64,000 nt of DNA, taken from NCBI GenBank assembly GCA_947396885.1, contig OX377206.1, forward strand, positions 11,338,778 through 11,402,777. Reading direction: 5' to 3'. Of this stretch, positions 32,125 to 43,106 are shown one piece after another (positions within the stretch are counted from its first letter, which is position 1; each line of letters begins with the position of its first letter). A program made the translations under genes and the position numbers. Origin of the DNA: Heligmosomoides polygyrus polygyrus (Eukaryota; Nematoda; Chromadorea; Rhabditida; Heligmosomidae). The notes under the pieces are model-generated. The model ran no database searches. It had not been told where the DNA came from and saw only the letters and a program-made list of their open reading frames with translations.

Positions 32125-32420
32125 CTTAGACTTAGGGCGCGTGTAGCGCAGTCGGAGGAGGCGCGACTGTCGACTGCACCCGATACCAGGTTCCTGGCTC
32201 GGATTTCCCGCCCAGGCCAACCAAGCCTTCCATCCCTCCGGGGTCGGTGAATTGGTACCAGACTTGTCTGGGAAAGATAGAGCGCTGACTTGTTCATCGG
32301 CTGGCCACTGCAAGTCATTGTACGGCCAAATACGCATTCAACTCGCCTCCACGACATCCCGTAGAAGTAGAATGCGCTGGCGCATCCCAGAAGGGATTGA
32401 GTAACGCCGTCCTTTATCCT
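32125..32420 (+). mobile_element. S1 SINE copy, complete, right end of duplication
   Basis: Complete S1 with CCTTTAT tail. A 12 bp duplication, TTATCAGACTGA, lies at 32113-32124 and 32421-32432, leaving an extra ACTTAGACTTA-like leader before GGGCGCG. Confidence 0.85.
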
Positions 32421-32606
32421 TTATCAGACTGAAGTGGCTTCATTCTTTGATCATGTCAAGTAGAAAAATGACTGTGGATGTTAGTGAATGAAGCACACCG
32501 CATAGCGCCCATCTGAATGTCTCCAAGCCGTTATCATCCACTGTACGTTCTGAAAGGTTTAAAGTGTTTCAAGACAAAACGTTAATTTGCTCTATATTAG
32601 TCCGGT

Positions 32607-32903
32607 GGGGCCCGTGTAGCGCAGTCAGAGGAGGCGCCGACTGCTGCATGCACCCGATACCAGGTTCCTGGTTCGGATTTCGCGCCCAGGCCAACCAAGC
32701 CCTTCGTCCTTCCGGGGTAGCTGAATTGGTACCAGACTTGTCTGGGAAGGGTAGAGCGCTAACTTGTTTCTCGGCTGGCCACCGCAGGTCATTGTATGGC
32801 CAAATATGAGTTCAAATGATCTACACGACATCCCGTAGAAACAGAATGCGTGGCGCATCCCGAAAGGGATTGAGCAACGCCGTCCTTTTTGCTTTATCCT
32901 TAT
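32607..32903 (+). mobile_element. S1 SINE copy
   Basis: Diverged S1 (GGGGCCCGTGTAGCGCAGTC) with the usual body and tail. No clear target duplication. Confidence 0.75.
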
Positions 32904-33530
32904 ACCACTCAGGATCTACGGTTACATGCTCAGTTTTACAATTAGTTCACTACTCAGTACTATCGCTTGACGCGATCCTATGCGCTCTCCAGGTGGTGCC
33001 GAGATAGTACTTCCTAAAATTTTCGGTAAATTCTGTTCAACGGAATTTAACGTGGAAATCTCAGGTTTAATTGCACTAACGAATTTATCGAAATTCGCCA
33101 AAAGATTTAAGTTTTTCTCATGCAAGTGCTATGAAGAGGACTTTTTTGACAAGGTTTTCGTAGTGGCATAGTATCGTTGTGTAACTCTCCACTCATTTTA
33201 ATCAGTGAGGAGAGGAAGCCGCTTTCGCCGCTTGCTCATGTGTTTCTTGATTGTTTAGCATTTCATTTGTTGGAGTCCTTACAATCTCTAACAGTCATCT
33301 TGAATTTTTGGCATTTTCACTTTCACTGTTTCATATCAGTTTCTCATGATTTCCTACCTTTCTTTTCGCGCTTTCAGTTTTCTTTTCAGAATTTCATTTC
33401 GTATTAGTCTCGCAGTCAAAAGGCTGAAAAGGCATATGAAATGTCAATAAAACAGCCGAGTAACCGAAAAAATGCGATAAGCAGCCAAGAAACAATAGAA
33501 GCGCAACGAACAGGATAACTCGCTCTCGCT
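32904..33530. other. No recognised feature
   Basis: AT-rich, with short frames only. Confidence 0.5.
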
Positions 33531-34021
33531 ACCTTCTCCCCTCTTTACCGGTTCCCCTCGCCCCGTACTGGTCCCCTCTTCGCTCTCTTTACCTGTCTCC
33601 TTTAATTGGACCCCCATAACTGGTCCTCCCTTACTGATCGCCTCTTCACTGGTCCCCCTTAATCGATCCCCCCTCCTAGGAACTTCTTAACTGGTCCCCC
33701 ATTACTGCTCCCAGTTTTACTGGTCTCTTCACTGGTCCCCGCTTGCTGGTCTCCCCTTCAGTGGTGTCACCTTACACTTGTTCGGAATTCGCACCCCTCG
33801 GTGACGCGTTTTCTCAAACTGGACGTCCTTTGCGCGACATCGTTGACACCTCTTCTGAATCTAGGCACTCATTGCGTGACATCGGTGCCATGTCTTCTCA
33901 ACCGGGAGTCTGTCGAACGAAGTCGGTGACGCGTTTTCTGAACCTGTGCCTCCTTTGTGCGACATCATTGGCACGTCGTCTGAATCCGGACACCCCCTGT
34001 GCAACATCGGCAACACCTCTG

Positions 34022-34186
34022 GTCGGATTCATCAACGACTTACATAACTTTAACAGAGAATTCACAGAGGGAAACTCGGATAACGTGGCTTATCGCTTAC
34101 CATATCACTTGATAAGACGCGCTATCAGAGATTTCGGCTGTAATTTTCTCTGTTAAATTGCTGTAAGTCGTTGATGAATCCGGCTC
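34022..34186. mobile_element. Short inverted-repeat element
   Basis: Ends GATTCATCAACGACTTAC and GTAAGTCGTTGATGAATC are exact complements, with further imperfect pairing inward (TTTAACAGAGAA / TTCTCTGTTAAA). No coding sequence; MITE-like. Confidence 0.75.
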
Positions 34187-34309
34187 CTCTTCTGAATCTC
34201 GACACCCATTGTGTGACATCGGTGGCACACCTTCTGAATCCTAACGCCTGTTCAACGACGTCTGTTAAAGGCCAGATAGACAGGCGGAAGGACGGACACA
34301 ACCGCTAAC

Positions 34310-34400
34310 TCTTTTATATAGTACAAGTGCTGCGACACGCCTAACGGCGTGTCTCGCACTTACCCGCTTCGCGGGGTGATAAAGTTAGTCTTTTTCTCAG
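34310..34400 (-). repeat. Helitron 3' hairpin
   Basis: Reverse copy of the hairpin at 529-600, including CCCGCTTCGCGGGGTGAT. It lies next to the helicase fragment in the same order as at the window start. Confidence 0.75.
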
Positions 34401-34475
34401 GAACTACTCTTGTACAAAGAAAGATATGCGCTTCAAAAAAATTTACTCATAGGGCAACGAAAATGGTTTAATTTT

Positions 34476-35410
34476 TTACTGAAACATCTCGGTGAATACT
34501 ACGTTTGATATAGTTTTCCGTCCTGGTGGTAGCCAAATTTTGATCTCTGTCGAACACGTGAGCACGCCACGTACAGTTGACCATGAGAAAAAAACTGGGC
34601 TGGGGAGGTATACACCGACTCTGTCAAATGTTTGTCCCTGACTCTTGTTTATTGTCATTGCGTAGGCCAAACCCACAGGAAATTGTCTCTTCTTAAATCT
34701 GCACGGTGAGGCGTCATAGGCAGGGGGACAGAATATTATTCTAGGAATAAGGACGTACTGTCCTTTCTTCGCTCCAGTTGCAATTTTGCAGCCTAGAATG
34801 TACCTATCCATATGTTCAGCGGTGAGTCGCGTACTATTGCATAGACCCTGGTTGACTCTAAGATTCCGCAGAAGCATTATGACTGCTCCTTTCCTTAGAT
34901 GGAGTTCATGTGGCGGGTATCCCTGGGGTGTCAAGCTGTTTAGAAACTCCAGTGAATACTCTGTGTCGTTGTTAGCTTAATTTTCGTCATTCATAACCTT
35001 ATCTATGCTTCTGTAAATCTTTTCCTGCCCAGGTAGTTTCGAAAGCGCTTCATTGTTTATCTCCAAAGAGTCGAAATTCCTAGGCGTCAAAATCGCTCTA
35101 CCGACTGCAGCGGACATATCTTCTAAGGTCACTATATCACCAAATATCTCATCTGCTATATCTCCAGAGCTCAGCATATCGTCGGACACTTCCACTTCAT
35201 TGGAATCGTTTTGAAGCTCCAAGTTGAATTAGAAAGTTAGACCAACCGATTCCACCGCTGGACGTCCTCACATTCTCAGTCAATCTGTATTTAAAGAAAT
35301 GAGGCCACAGTGGGGAGCTCTTGATAGAAACGTTCAGAATTTTGGACCGTCCTGCTTTTGGCACGACAGGAGGAATTTGTCTGAAATCACCTCCTAGGAT
35401 AATCCAGATG
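34476..35410 (-). pseudogene. Helitron helicase C-terminal fragment
   Basis: Longer relative of 3-428. Read on the minus strand it starts with LGGDFRQIPPVVP (superfamily-1 motif III) at about 35400, passes GRAILTPRNFDSLEINNEAL (motif IV region), and continues into YAMTINKSQGQTFDRVGVY. A one-base frameshift lies near 35222, an in-frame TAA near 34977, and a further break after the GVYLPSP segment, so no active protein is encoded. It is cut off at about 35410 and joins unrelated Helitron-like repeats. Confidence 0.85.
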
Positions 35411-36289
35411 CCTCCTGCCTCTTAATCCAGTTGCCTCTAGCGCGACGTAGAGGACCTTTTTTCTGAATCGAGACGTTTAGAAATACGTGTAGTTGCCGTT
35501 GTGTCAAGCAGGAGGAGGCTATACTTCCTCTGTAGATCAGCATCCCATGTTGAATTCTGAAAGCGCCTGCACGCCGCAGCACGCCGGTGACACAATTCCT
35601 TAATTCAAATGCTTCTAGGGCGGCGTAGAGGACCTGTCCTCTGAAACCAGCACCTCAGAAGACCCACCTTCTGAATGCAGAGGATCAGAAGCGCGCACAG
35701 TTGCCGCTGTGTCGAGCATGAAGAGGCTGCGCATATGGCAGATTCCTTGTTTCGCGTATAAATTTTCTTACGGCCCCCTTCTTGCTGGTTCCCCGTCCTG
35801 GTTCCGCCTCCAGGTCCCTTGTTCCTGGTCGATCTCTCCCCCCCCCCTAGGAATCCTCGTTAATACTCTCCCCAATTAAGTAGCTCTCCCACGCTCACAC
35901 ACAACGACGGCGAGCGAACGCCCATTGCGTGTCATCGGTGTCACATCTTATAATTCCGTACTCTCTTATTGGTAATGGATCCCCTTACTGATCCTCTTAA
36001 CTGCTCCCCCCGATTGCTAACTCCCTACTGGTCCTTCCTTAATGCTTCATTGATCCCACTATCGACCCCCCCCCCCTTCCCGATGCTTCCTCCAAGTCGC
36101 TACCTCCTGGTCGCTGTCGATTCTCCACCCTCGATGTCCCCCCTTATACTCTTCCCCCTTTAGTGGTTATGCTAATGGCACGAAGTCGGCGGCACGGCTT
36201 CTGAATCTGGACGCTCAGGAACGCGCGTAAGTGCTGTTGTGTCAAGCATTAAAAGGATGGGCTTTTTATGCTGCAGCAATTCCCACGTT

Positions 36290-36736
36290 CAATGGGAAAT
36301 TTCGACCGCGCTGTGGATGATACAGCGTACTTCACTTATTAGATTAGATAGATCATTCGACCGCTCTCGCTGTGGATGATGCGACCTTCCTCACTTAGGT
36401 TAGATCACTCGACCGCTCCCGCTGTTGGTGATGCAGCGTACCTCACTTAGGTTAGATCATTCGACCGTTCTCGCTATGGGTGATGCGGCGTACCTAACTT
36501 AGGTTAGATCTTCGGCCGCTCTCGCTGTGGTGGTGCGGCATACATAACTTAAGTTAGATCGTTCGACCGCTCTCGCTATGGGTGATGCGGCGTACCCAAC
36601 TTAGGTTAGATCATTCTACCGCTCTCGCTGTGGGTGGTGCGGCGTACCCAACTTAAGTTAGATCATTCGACCGCTCTCGCTGTGGGTGATGCGGCGAATG
36701 CGGCGTATCTCACTTAGATTAGATCACTCGACGGAC
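36290..36736. repeat. 52 bp minisatellite, about 7-8 copies
   Basis: Unit GTTAGATCATTCGACCGCTC followed by TCGCTGTGGGTGATGCGGCG and TACCTCACTTAG. Copies differ by point changes and small indels. It sits directly inside the Helitron 3' end at 36755-36835. Confidence 0.85.
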
Positions 36737-36754
36737 AAACTCTTTTATATATAG

Positions 36755-36835
36755 GTGATGATACAAGTGCTCCGACAGGCCTAACGGCGTGTCACGCACT
36801 TGCACGCTTCGCGCGACTTTGCAACATCACTGACC
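36755..36835 (-). repeat. Helitron 3' hairpin (second variant)
   Basis: Hairpin GACAGGCC/GGCGTGTC, one base from the others, with CGCTTCGCGCGAC before it on this strand. Its neighbouring sequence matches the element end at 13930-14010 in reverse. Confidence 0.65.
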
Positions 36836-37743
36836 TACGGAAAGTAGTTTTTCTAAAACTTAACATCCGCTAACATCTGGGATCTGCTGCGTGCTTTACC
36901 GGCATCAAGCCGTTCACCACTTCGGTACCTTCATCATAGGAATTTTCTCCAGACCGTCCAGTAATATCATTGGTTCGTGCTGCGCAGTACTTCTGCCCTC
37001 AGGTTGCTCCTCTGCAGCCGTTCTAAAACCCTACAGATGCGCTACCGGATATCGTTGAACGTCTTCCAAATCTGGATGCCAGGTTCCCCCTCAGTCGTTT
37101 CCTTCTATACTGGATCGAACTGCTGGTCCGCCTTTACTGGTCTTTTCACCCCCCCCCCCCTTCTGGTCCCAACTCCTGGCCCACTTCCTTGTTTCCACAA
37201 TTGACCCCTACCGGTCTCTTCTTGCCTGTTCCCCGTCCTGCTCCCTGCTCCAGGTTGTTCCTTTCCTTCCTGGTAGCTCACCTGGTCCACCCTAGAGGTT
37301 CCCTTACTTCTCTTCTCCACCACCCCCTTAGCGGTCCTCCCATGCTAACAGCAGATATCGGTGAAGACGCAGAGGAGTATCTCGCGCGGGTAACATTTTC
37401 CGTTCAAGATGGGATAATGCTGAATTCTGGAAGGGGCCACTCGTCACACGATGTCTGTGACACTTCTTCTCACTGCAGACGCTTGCTGCGCGACGTAGGG
37501 AACCCGTCTTCTGGGTCCAGATGCTCAGAAATGCGCGCAGATGCCGCTGTGGCAAGCAGGAGTGTCTGCTGCAGCAGCACCCATGCTGAAAGGCACATTT
37601 TGTCCGCGCAGGGTTCGATGAGGCGTATCTCATGCAGGTTTCTAATCTGCGTGAAATAAATACATCTCATCGAACTCCGCGTAAAGGCTAACTCAATTAT
37701 ACATATAGTGGTAGATAGTAGGATATGAAAACATTATTTACAG
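36836..37743. repeat. Helitron-like low complexity up to the NHR exons
   Basis: CTGGTCC-rich sequence again, with a diverged GAGGCGTATCTCATGCAGG copy of the hairpin seen at 3808-3852. The open frames here (for example 37189-37659) follow the same repeats and are not annotated as genes. Confidence 0.5.
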
Positions 37744-38101
37744 GACACGAATGCTTGTCCACCTCTCCGATTCCACTCCGTTCATGGAAGACACATTGTG
37801 CTGCAAAAAGGTCTGGCTCTAGTACATGTTCGTTTAGAGAAAATCTCGATAAAGCATTTGTTTCAGACGAAAGACTTGCACGCCGAACTACGGGCTCTTG
37901 TCAAGGAGTCACGTTCTCCAATAGGTACGCCCCTCTCGTTTTGAAGTCCATTTTTCACGATTTTTGTTGCAGGCCAATTTTCATAAACGAAAAGGTCCAC
38001 ATTCAAGTGGTTGAGGTATCACGATCGCGCCGTGAGGGACTTAAATTTGGAGTGACAAATGTTGATCCAGAACGTTTTAGACGATGTCCTCCTGTTCAGC
38101 T
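37744..38101 (+). CDS. Neuralized homology repeat (NHR) domain, partial gene, 3 exons
   Basis: Exons 37744-37810, 37867-37924 and 37973-38101, with introns of 56 and 48 bp (GTCTGG...TTTCAG; GTACGC...TTGCAG). Joined in frame they give a continuous NHR domain: FHSVHGRHIVLQ, RRTTGSCQGVTFSNRP, NEKVHIQVVEV, and GLKFGVTNVDPERFR. These match the F-H-x-x-H-G start and the R-x-G-x-T-x-x-D-P core of Neuralized-type proteins. These bind partners in ubiquitin-ligase and endocytic trafficking. The first exon has a TTTACAG acceptor, so upstream exons should exist. The last ends at CT|GTAAGT, and no continuation was found. No stop or frameshift is seen. It begins only about 30 bp after Helitron-like repeats. 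Confidence 0.75.
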
Positions 38102-38179
38102 GTAAGTTTTTTTTTCAATGCAGTTTGCGTTAGAAGCATGAGAGAGTTAAGATTTTAAAGGGTTCAGACCACGGACAGA

Positions 38180-38840
38180 AATATACCCTATCTCTTTCCT
38201 CAGCATATGAACAGTTAGAAATGCCAGGTCAAACACCTGGCCTAACCAGGAGACTATCTCAACGGTAGGTCGGAACGGCCCAGGTGTTGTGTATGGGCAG
38301 AATCGCTTCTCTTTGAGAAACACCTAAATGCAAATATCTCGACCCCAACAAATTCTGCGTAGAGTTAGAGACAACAGAAGTTGTGCCGTTGGCGGCGTTA
38401 GGCCCCGTTTATACTTCGTCGCGGCGCGACGCGATGGTTACGCAATGAGGCCAAATTGATCGATTGCGTCGCACAATCAATATGGCCACTATACGTGGCG
38501 TCGCGTCGCCCCGCGACGAAGTATAAACGGGGCCTTAGGCCTATGCCTGCGTGCGGGGGGTGGGTTCAAATTGGCTGGAAACAGCGATTATGGGGATTAC
38601 GCCGCCCCTCTACCCATTGCGCCACCATCGCTCGCTCGTCATCGCTGTTTCCTGTCAACTTGAGCCCACCATCCGCCTGCGGGTATAGGGCTAACGCCAC
38701 CAACGGCCCAACCTCCATCGTCCCTAACTCTGCGCAGAGTTGTATTTCGGTCGAGATATTTACATTTTGTTGTTTCCCAAAAAAAGGTGATTCTGCAGAT
38801 GTACAACACTTAGGCCGTTCCGATCTACCGTTGAGATAGT
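38180..38840. repeat. Nested palindrome
   Basis: An outer inverted repeat (about 38225-38397 and 38690-38840: CTATCTCAACGGTAG / CTACCGTTGAGATAG; ATATCTCGACC / GGTCGAGATAT) surrounds a PIF-type MITE and a further GC-rich stretch at 38538-38690. No gene is supported. Confidence 0.75.
38401..38534. mobile_element. PIF/Harbinger-type MITE
   Basis: Inverted ends GGCCCCGTTTATACTTCGTC, flanked by TTA on both sides (38398-38400, 38535-38537). A TTA or TAA target duplication and GGCC-like ends are typical of PIF/Harbinger. 134 bp, no coding. Confidence 0.85.
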
Positions 38841-39439
38841 TTGCTGGTAAGCTTAAATTTGTACTGAAGAGTCGCCTTCAGAGACTGGAACGTAGTGCAA
38901 GTTTTTTTGACGACCGAGCGCCTTAACCGCCCTAGCGATTCTGATGTTAGTCTGGGACACCCTATACGAAATCTAGATGAGAAAAATAAACTCTCTTATA
39001 AATCCACAACTATTGGGGCGTAGTCGTCCTGTCGTCAGTAGGGACGTCTTCATTCCTTTGATAAAGCTTGAACTCCTGGTTGAGAACGTCACCATCGAGC
39101 TGACAGTCGACAAATACCTGGGATAAAGCATAATCGGATGTGTAACAATGAAAATAGGATCTATAATGCAGTTACGCTGTTAACTTTCACTGTAGTATGG
39201 GTATCGAGGATATGAGGAATGACGATGCGATATCGCTGCTGGTTGGATGCAAAGCCAGGTGGAGCAGGCGGATCTGCATGTTCAACAATAATATATTCAT
39301 CCTCGAAGCAGCTCGAAGCATATTTCTACAGTTTAAAAAATGGTACATGACATCATCCACGTTTTATTTGTCACAACGGAATGTCGGCTTCAGACCGTAA
39401 AGTTAAATTCAGGCAAAGCAATTAAGACCAAACTTTATT
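38841..39439. other. No recognised gene
   Basis: GGGACACCCTAT near 38960 matches the border of the mariner at 40580, so part may be old mariner flank. A 67-codon plus-strand frame (39197-39400) is unsupported. Confidence 0.4.
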
Positions 39440-40590
39440 TAGTATTATATTCTTCACAATTATCAACAACCCTTCGCCAACGTACAGGCAAGGAGTGAAT
39501 CCCATCTAAAAAAAAATAAGCTGGCTGCGAGTCGAGGAAGTTCACCTAAATCCGGATTTCATCGTGGTTGGCCAGCTTTTCCCAAGCTAGGTGTGCTGCA
39601 TCGAGGGGGTTATGTGGTAGTCGGATGGGCTGTATGGCGGATGAGGCAAAATGGTCTGACCAAGTTTTCCGATTTTCTGGTGAACGACTTTTGAGGCCTC
39701 GCATTGTCATGCGGCGAGTTTATAGGACGTCTCGTTTAACTCCTTGACGGCGAGGCACTTGTATTCGAGTAAGCTGCTGCGAGTACACCTCCAATTTGAC
39801 AGTTTGGCTTAGTTTCAGCACACATGGACGACTCCTCTGCTATTCCACCAAGGGCAAAGCATTACATTCTTTCCTTGTAATTCCCGTTTTGCAATAGGAT
39901 TAGCCAACTCCCCAGGTGTTATCCACTGTCTTTTCCTGGTGGAGATATCGTGGTGAATCCATTTGTTGTTCGACGTAACGACGGAATTGAGAAATTCAGA
40001 ATTCTTGGCTCGGCGAAGAAGAATTCCAGCCATTGATACACGCGCGTCTCTGCTCGCTTCGTACAGCAGGTGCCGTACCCATCTGCCGCAGCGGTTCATC
40101 TTCCCGGTTTCGGCAAGTGCCTTTGGATAGTAGATTTGAAGCAGATGAACTCCATTGCAAGCTCCCGAGTCGATTTTCTTGGACCAGTTTCAACGGCAGT
40201 CCGTAAAAGGTTGCCATCCAGAATGGGCGCCTGTTTTCCGTGTTATTCGTCTTCAAGAGTTTCGTCGTCGGATGTAAAACGTTGAAACCATCACTCGCAT
40301 TGTTCCTGGAAACGACGTCATCGCCAAATGCAGGCACCAACGAACGATGCGATTCAACAGCGGATTTCTTGAATTTCAAGTCGTAAGGCAGGCACGTGCG
40401 CAGAGCCATTTTCCGGTCCATTGTAGTCCGAAGGCTATAATTTTGGAAACCGATGAGGGAATATTGTAGTAAGAACAGAAAGTGTAAAAGATGAAACATC
40501 GCGAAAAGCTAATCTTAGGTGAGCTCACAACTGATGTGAATAATTGTGAAAAGAAGGTCACAATGTATTCTGTGTGGGACACCCTAGATA
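39440..40590 (-). pseudogene. Mariner transposase (second subfamily), broken
   Basis: The minus-strand frame at 40099-39815 contains a mariner segment: LLYEASRDARVSMAGILL, SNNKWIHHD, RKRQWITPGE and VMLCPWWNSRGVVH. Downstream, in other frames, are remnants of YSPSDYH. The catalytic D1 region (usually CDEKW-like) is altered to SNNKW, and stops interrupt the rest. The right border reads TGTGTGGGACACCCTAG. It differs clearly from the mariners at 26 and 30 kb. Confidence 0.65.
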
Positions 40591-41022
40591 TCATTTATGG
40601 GGAACGACTTGTCCAGTGTGAACCAACATTTTTCAAGCAAAAATAAAAATAACAGGACATCTTAAGAGTGATAGGGAACAAATAACAACATAAGAAGTTA
40701 AGCTTGACTGCCCGCTCGCTTGTCAAATAACTGGAGGCCTAAATAATATTAGGTCACTTCTGACCATTGAGGTGTGAGTTTTCCTGGAAGAACATTTTTG
40801 TAAAAAGGCAGATCAGAAGAATGCTATCCAATGAGGTGCTCAACATATCCTGATCTCGAGAACTATTGTGGACAAGACATGTGTTTTCTCATCGACCGTT
40901 GAAGAGTGGAAGCGTAACGTATCACGGTAAACAGAAAAATTCCGATCTGATCAAGACGATCACCTGCTTGTTTAAATCGAGGTTTTCTAAATTGTTCCCT
41001 TTTTACATTCTTGTAGTGCCTT
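40591..41022. other. No recognised feature
   Basis: AT-rich; nothing supported. Confidence 0.5.
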
Positions 41023-41033
41023 CATCCCACTTC

Positions 41034-41183
41034 GATACACTTGAGCTGTCATACACCATGTGATGTGACATGGGTCTTCGTAGGCCGGCCTGTCACAAGG
41101 GCCTGTCGCCTGCAATCGAGTGTCCGTGTTTGGCTTAACTCGCAGAGCGAGTAGTTTCCAGTGGCACCACGTGGAGGAACGGA
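41034..41183 (-). mobile_element. Insertion consisting only of LINE leader sequence
   Basis: About 150 bp nearly identical to the 5' leader of the RTE LINE (47597-47745). It is flanked by CATCCCACTTC at 41023-41033 and 41184-41194, which looks like an 11 bp target duplication. It contains no LINE 3' end. Confidence 0.7.
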
Positions 41184-41194
41184 CATCCCACTTC

Positions 41195-42450
41195 CCCCAC
41201 TGCCCTCTTTTTTTTGCAACAATTAAGAGATTCGTTTCTTATATAGCTGGAATACGTACATAATTTTTAAAGGGATTAAAGAAATTTAGCATGCTTCTAC
41301 TGCATGACACCAACTATCTTTATATTTTCGTTTTGATAATGCTCTACACCAAGAAACGTTGGTTTTATTAGTAGTGCTGCGAACCCCACTCAGAAACCGC
41401 AGCCCATTTTTTGTGATCATTTGATGAAGTGCACCAGGTAATCCTCCTGGTGTTCTGTTTTGTGTTTTTGATATCCTATCGTGAATCAGTTTGCGCTCAT
41501 CATACTCAAGCAGTACTGCACTAGAGAGCACATCTCTGTAGTCTCGATAATCTCGTCCACGGTTCACGACTCGGCGCGCCCCCTCGCCCCACCCCCTCTG
41601 GGGATGTGTGGAGAATGACGCCCCACCCACGCCCCCGACGTAATCTCCGTCTGACCTAACAGTAAACACGGTGTACAACGAACTCACGAAACATTTTGTT
41701 CGACCTCCTCATATGGTGGGTTGGATCCTCTATTTCTTCTCTCCCTTTCTCTCTTGAGACACGTCACAGTCGACTACGGTCTCCTAACCGCTCTGCTTTC
41801 AAACACTGCCCTCATGCTCGTTCTTGGCTCAACGTTGACAATTGATATTTTAGCAGTGCTTCGATGAACGGGCCAGGATTCTGGGTGAGAGATCTCCCCA
41901 CAATTTGCTTGAGTGAAAGAGCCGTTATACAGATTTTCGCAAACCAATTCGGCTGCCTTTTCTACAAAGTGCTTGGCGAGTTTGATGTGGTTAGTCATAT
42001 GTTTTCATATGTTTTATTCGTTAGATTCAGTTACACAAACTTTTGAGCTCCTTAGTTATGAAGAAAATCCCACGTATTATTGCCGCTAATGACGATACAG
42101 ACGGTGGCAAATCCAATTAGGCATTTCAATTGAAAATGCTGCGTTACTTTCCAGAATGAGGAATTCTTAGCCATAGGGCTGCCACCATAACACTGAAGTA
42201 GAATATTTGCAGATCTTAGGTCGCGGTTGTTTGTTTCGTGGCGTTGATGTTTCACGCCCCATTTGGATGATATTCGATATCTATGGAAACACCGTGGCAC
42301 TCCAGTTCATAGGTGAATTAATATTGTTTCATTCTCACACGATACAAAACAGCTACTGCGTTTCTTTGTATGTTTATCACTTCGCAAAAAATTAGTGGTC
42401 GACTGACGAGCTTTCTTTATTTATTCATTTATTTTTCTCGAGACATTGAT
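41195..42450. other. No recognised gene; one uncharacterised frame
   Basis: The minus-strand frame 41687-41286 (133 codons) includes GGLPGALHQMITKNGLRFLS. I do not recognise it, see no splice context, and cannot say whether it is a gene or a repeat. The rest is AT-rich. Confidence 0.3.
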
Positions 42451-42813
42451 TTCAATCACGCTGGGTTGGTATTATAGATTTTTACGCAGTTTCTACAGTT
42501 TGATATAGGTGCGCGCGGGGGCAGACATAATAACTCCGACGCCGCGCGAACCCCCATAGGGTCGCGCTCGGTGCGCGACGAAAGTGGACGAGTTGTCGCA
42601 GTCCGATGCTGCCGACGGCTAGAAGCGCTTCCTACAGGGACATGCGGCACGCCTTTACCTTATTTCAACGTTTCTTGAAGATGGTATATGAATGTGGTTT
42701 CAATGGGACGATCAGCGACAGTTTATACAGGAATCCTGGTCAGTAGATGGTTTCTAGCGTCAGTATTTGCCAACTACAACTTCAGTCAATTTTCACACGT
42801 GATTATGGTCATA

Positions 42814-43106
42814 AGGATAAAGGATAAAGGACGGCGTTACTCAATCCCTTCTGGGATGCGCCAGCGCATTCTACTTCTACGGGATGTCGTGGAGGCGACA
42901 TGAATGCGTATTTGGCCATACAATGACTTGCGGTGGCCAGCCGATGAACAAGTCAGCGCTCTATCCTTCCCAGACAAGTCTGGTACCAATTCACCGACCC
43001 CGGAGGGATGGAAGGCTTGGTTGGCCTGGGCGGGAAATCCGAACCAAGAACCTGGTATCGGGTGCACGCGACAGTCGCGCCTCCTCCGACTGCGCTACAC
43101 GCGCCC
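42814..43106 (-). mobile_element. S1 SINE copy
   Basis: Reverse S1 copy with a 13 bp target duplication, GATTATGGTCATA, at 42801-42813 and 43107-43119. It is inserted in repeated block A. Confidence 0.9.

Larger units (their letters stand above)
29452..32134. repeat. Tandem duplication, unit 2
   Basis: Second copy of unit 1, lacking the 438 bp segment and containing a perfect hairpin at 31552-31605 whose left arm unit 1 lacks. Confidence 0.9.
33531..36754 (-). repeat. Helitron-derived composite region
   Basis: CTGGTCCCC-rich low-complexity sequence, the reverse of the composition at 3549-5324. It encloses a MITE, a Helitron 3' end, a helicase fragment and a minisatellite. Words such as CTTCTGAATC recur throughout. 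I read it as two or more nested Helitron remnants on the minus strand. Confidence 0.55.

Noticed and set aside
36290..36736. CRISPR-like array
   Set aside because: Tandem units abut without unique spacers and the context is eukaryotic; it is a minisatellite.
38102..38123. 22 bp intron after NHR exon 3
   Set aside because: GT...AG ends are present but 22 bp is too short for a nematode intron; the real acceptor is probably further away.
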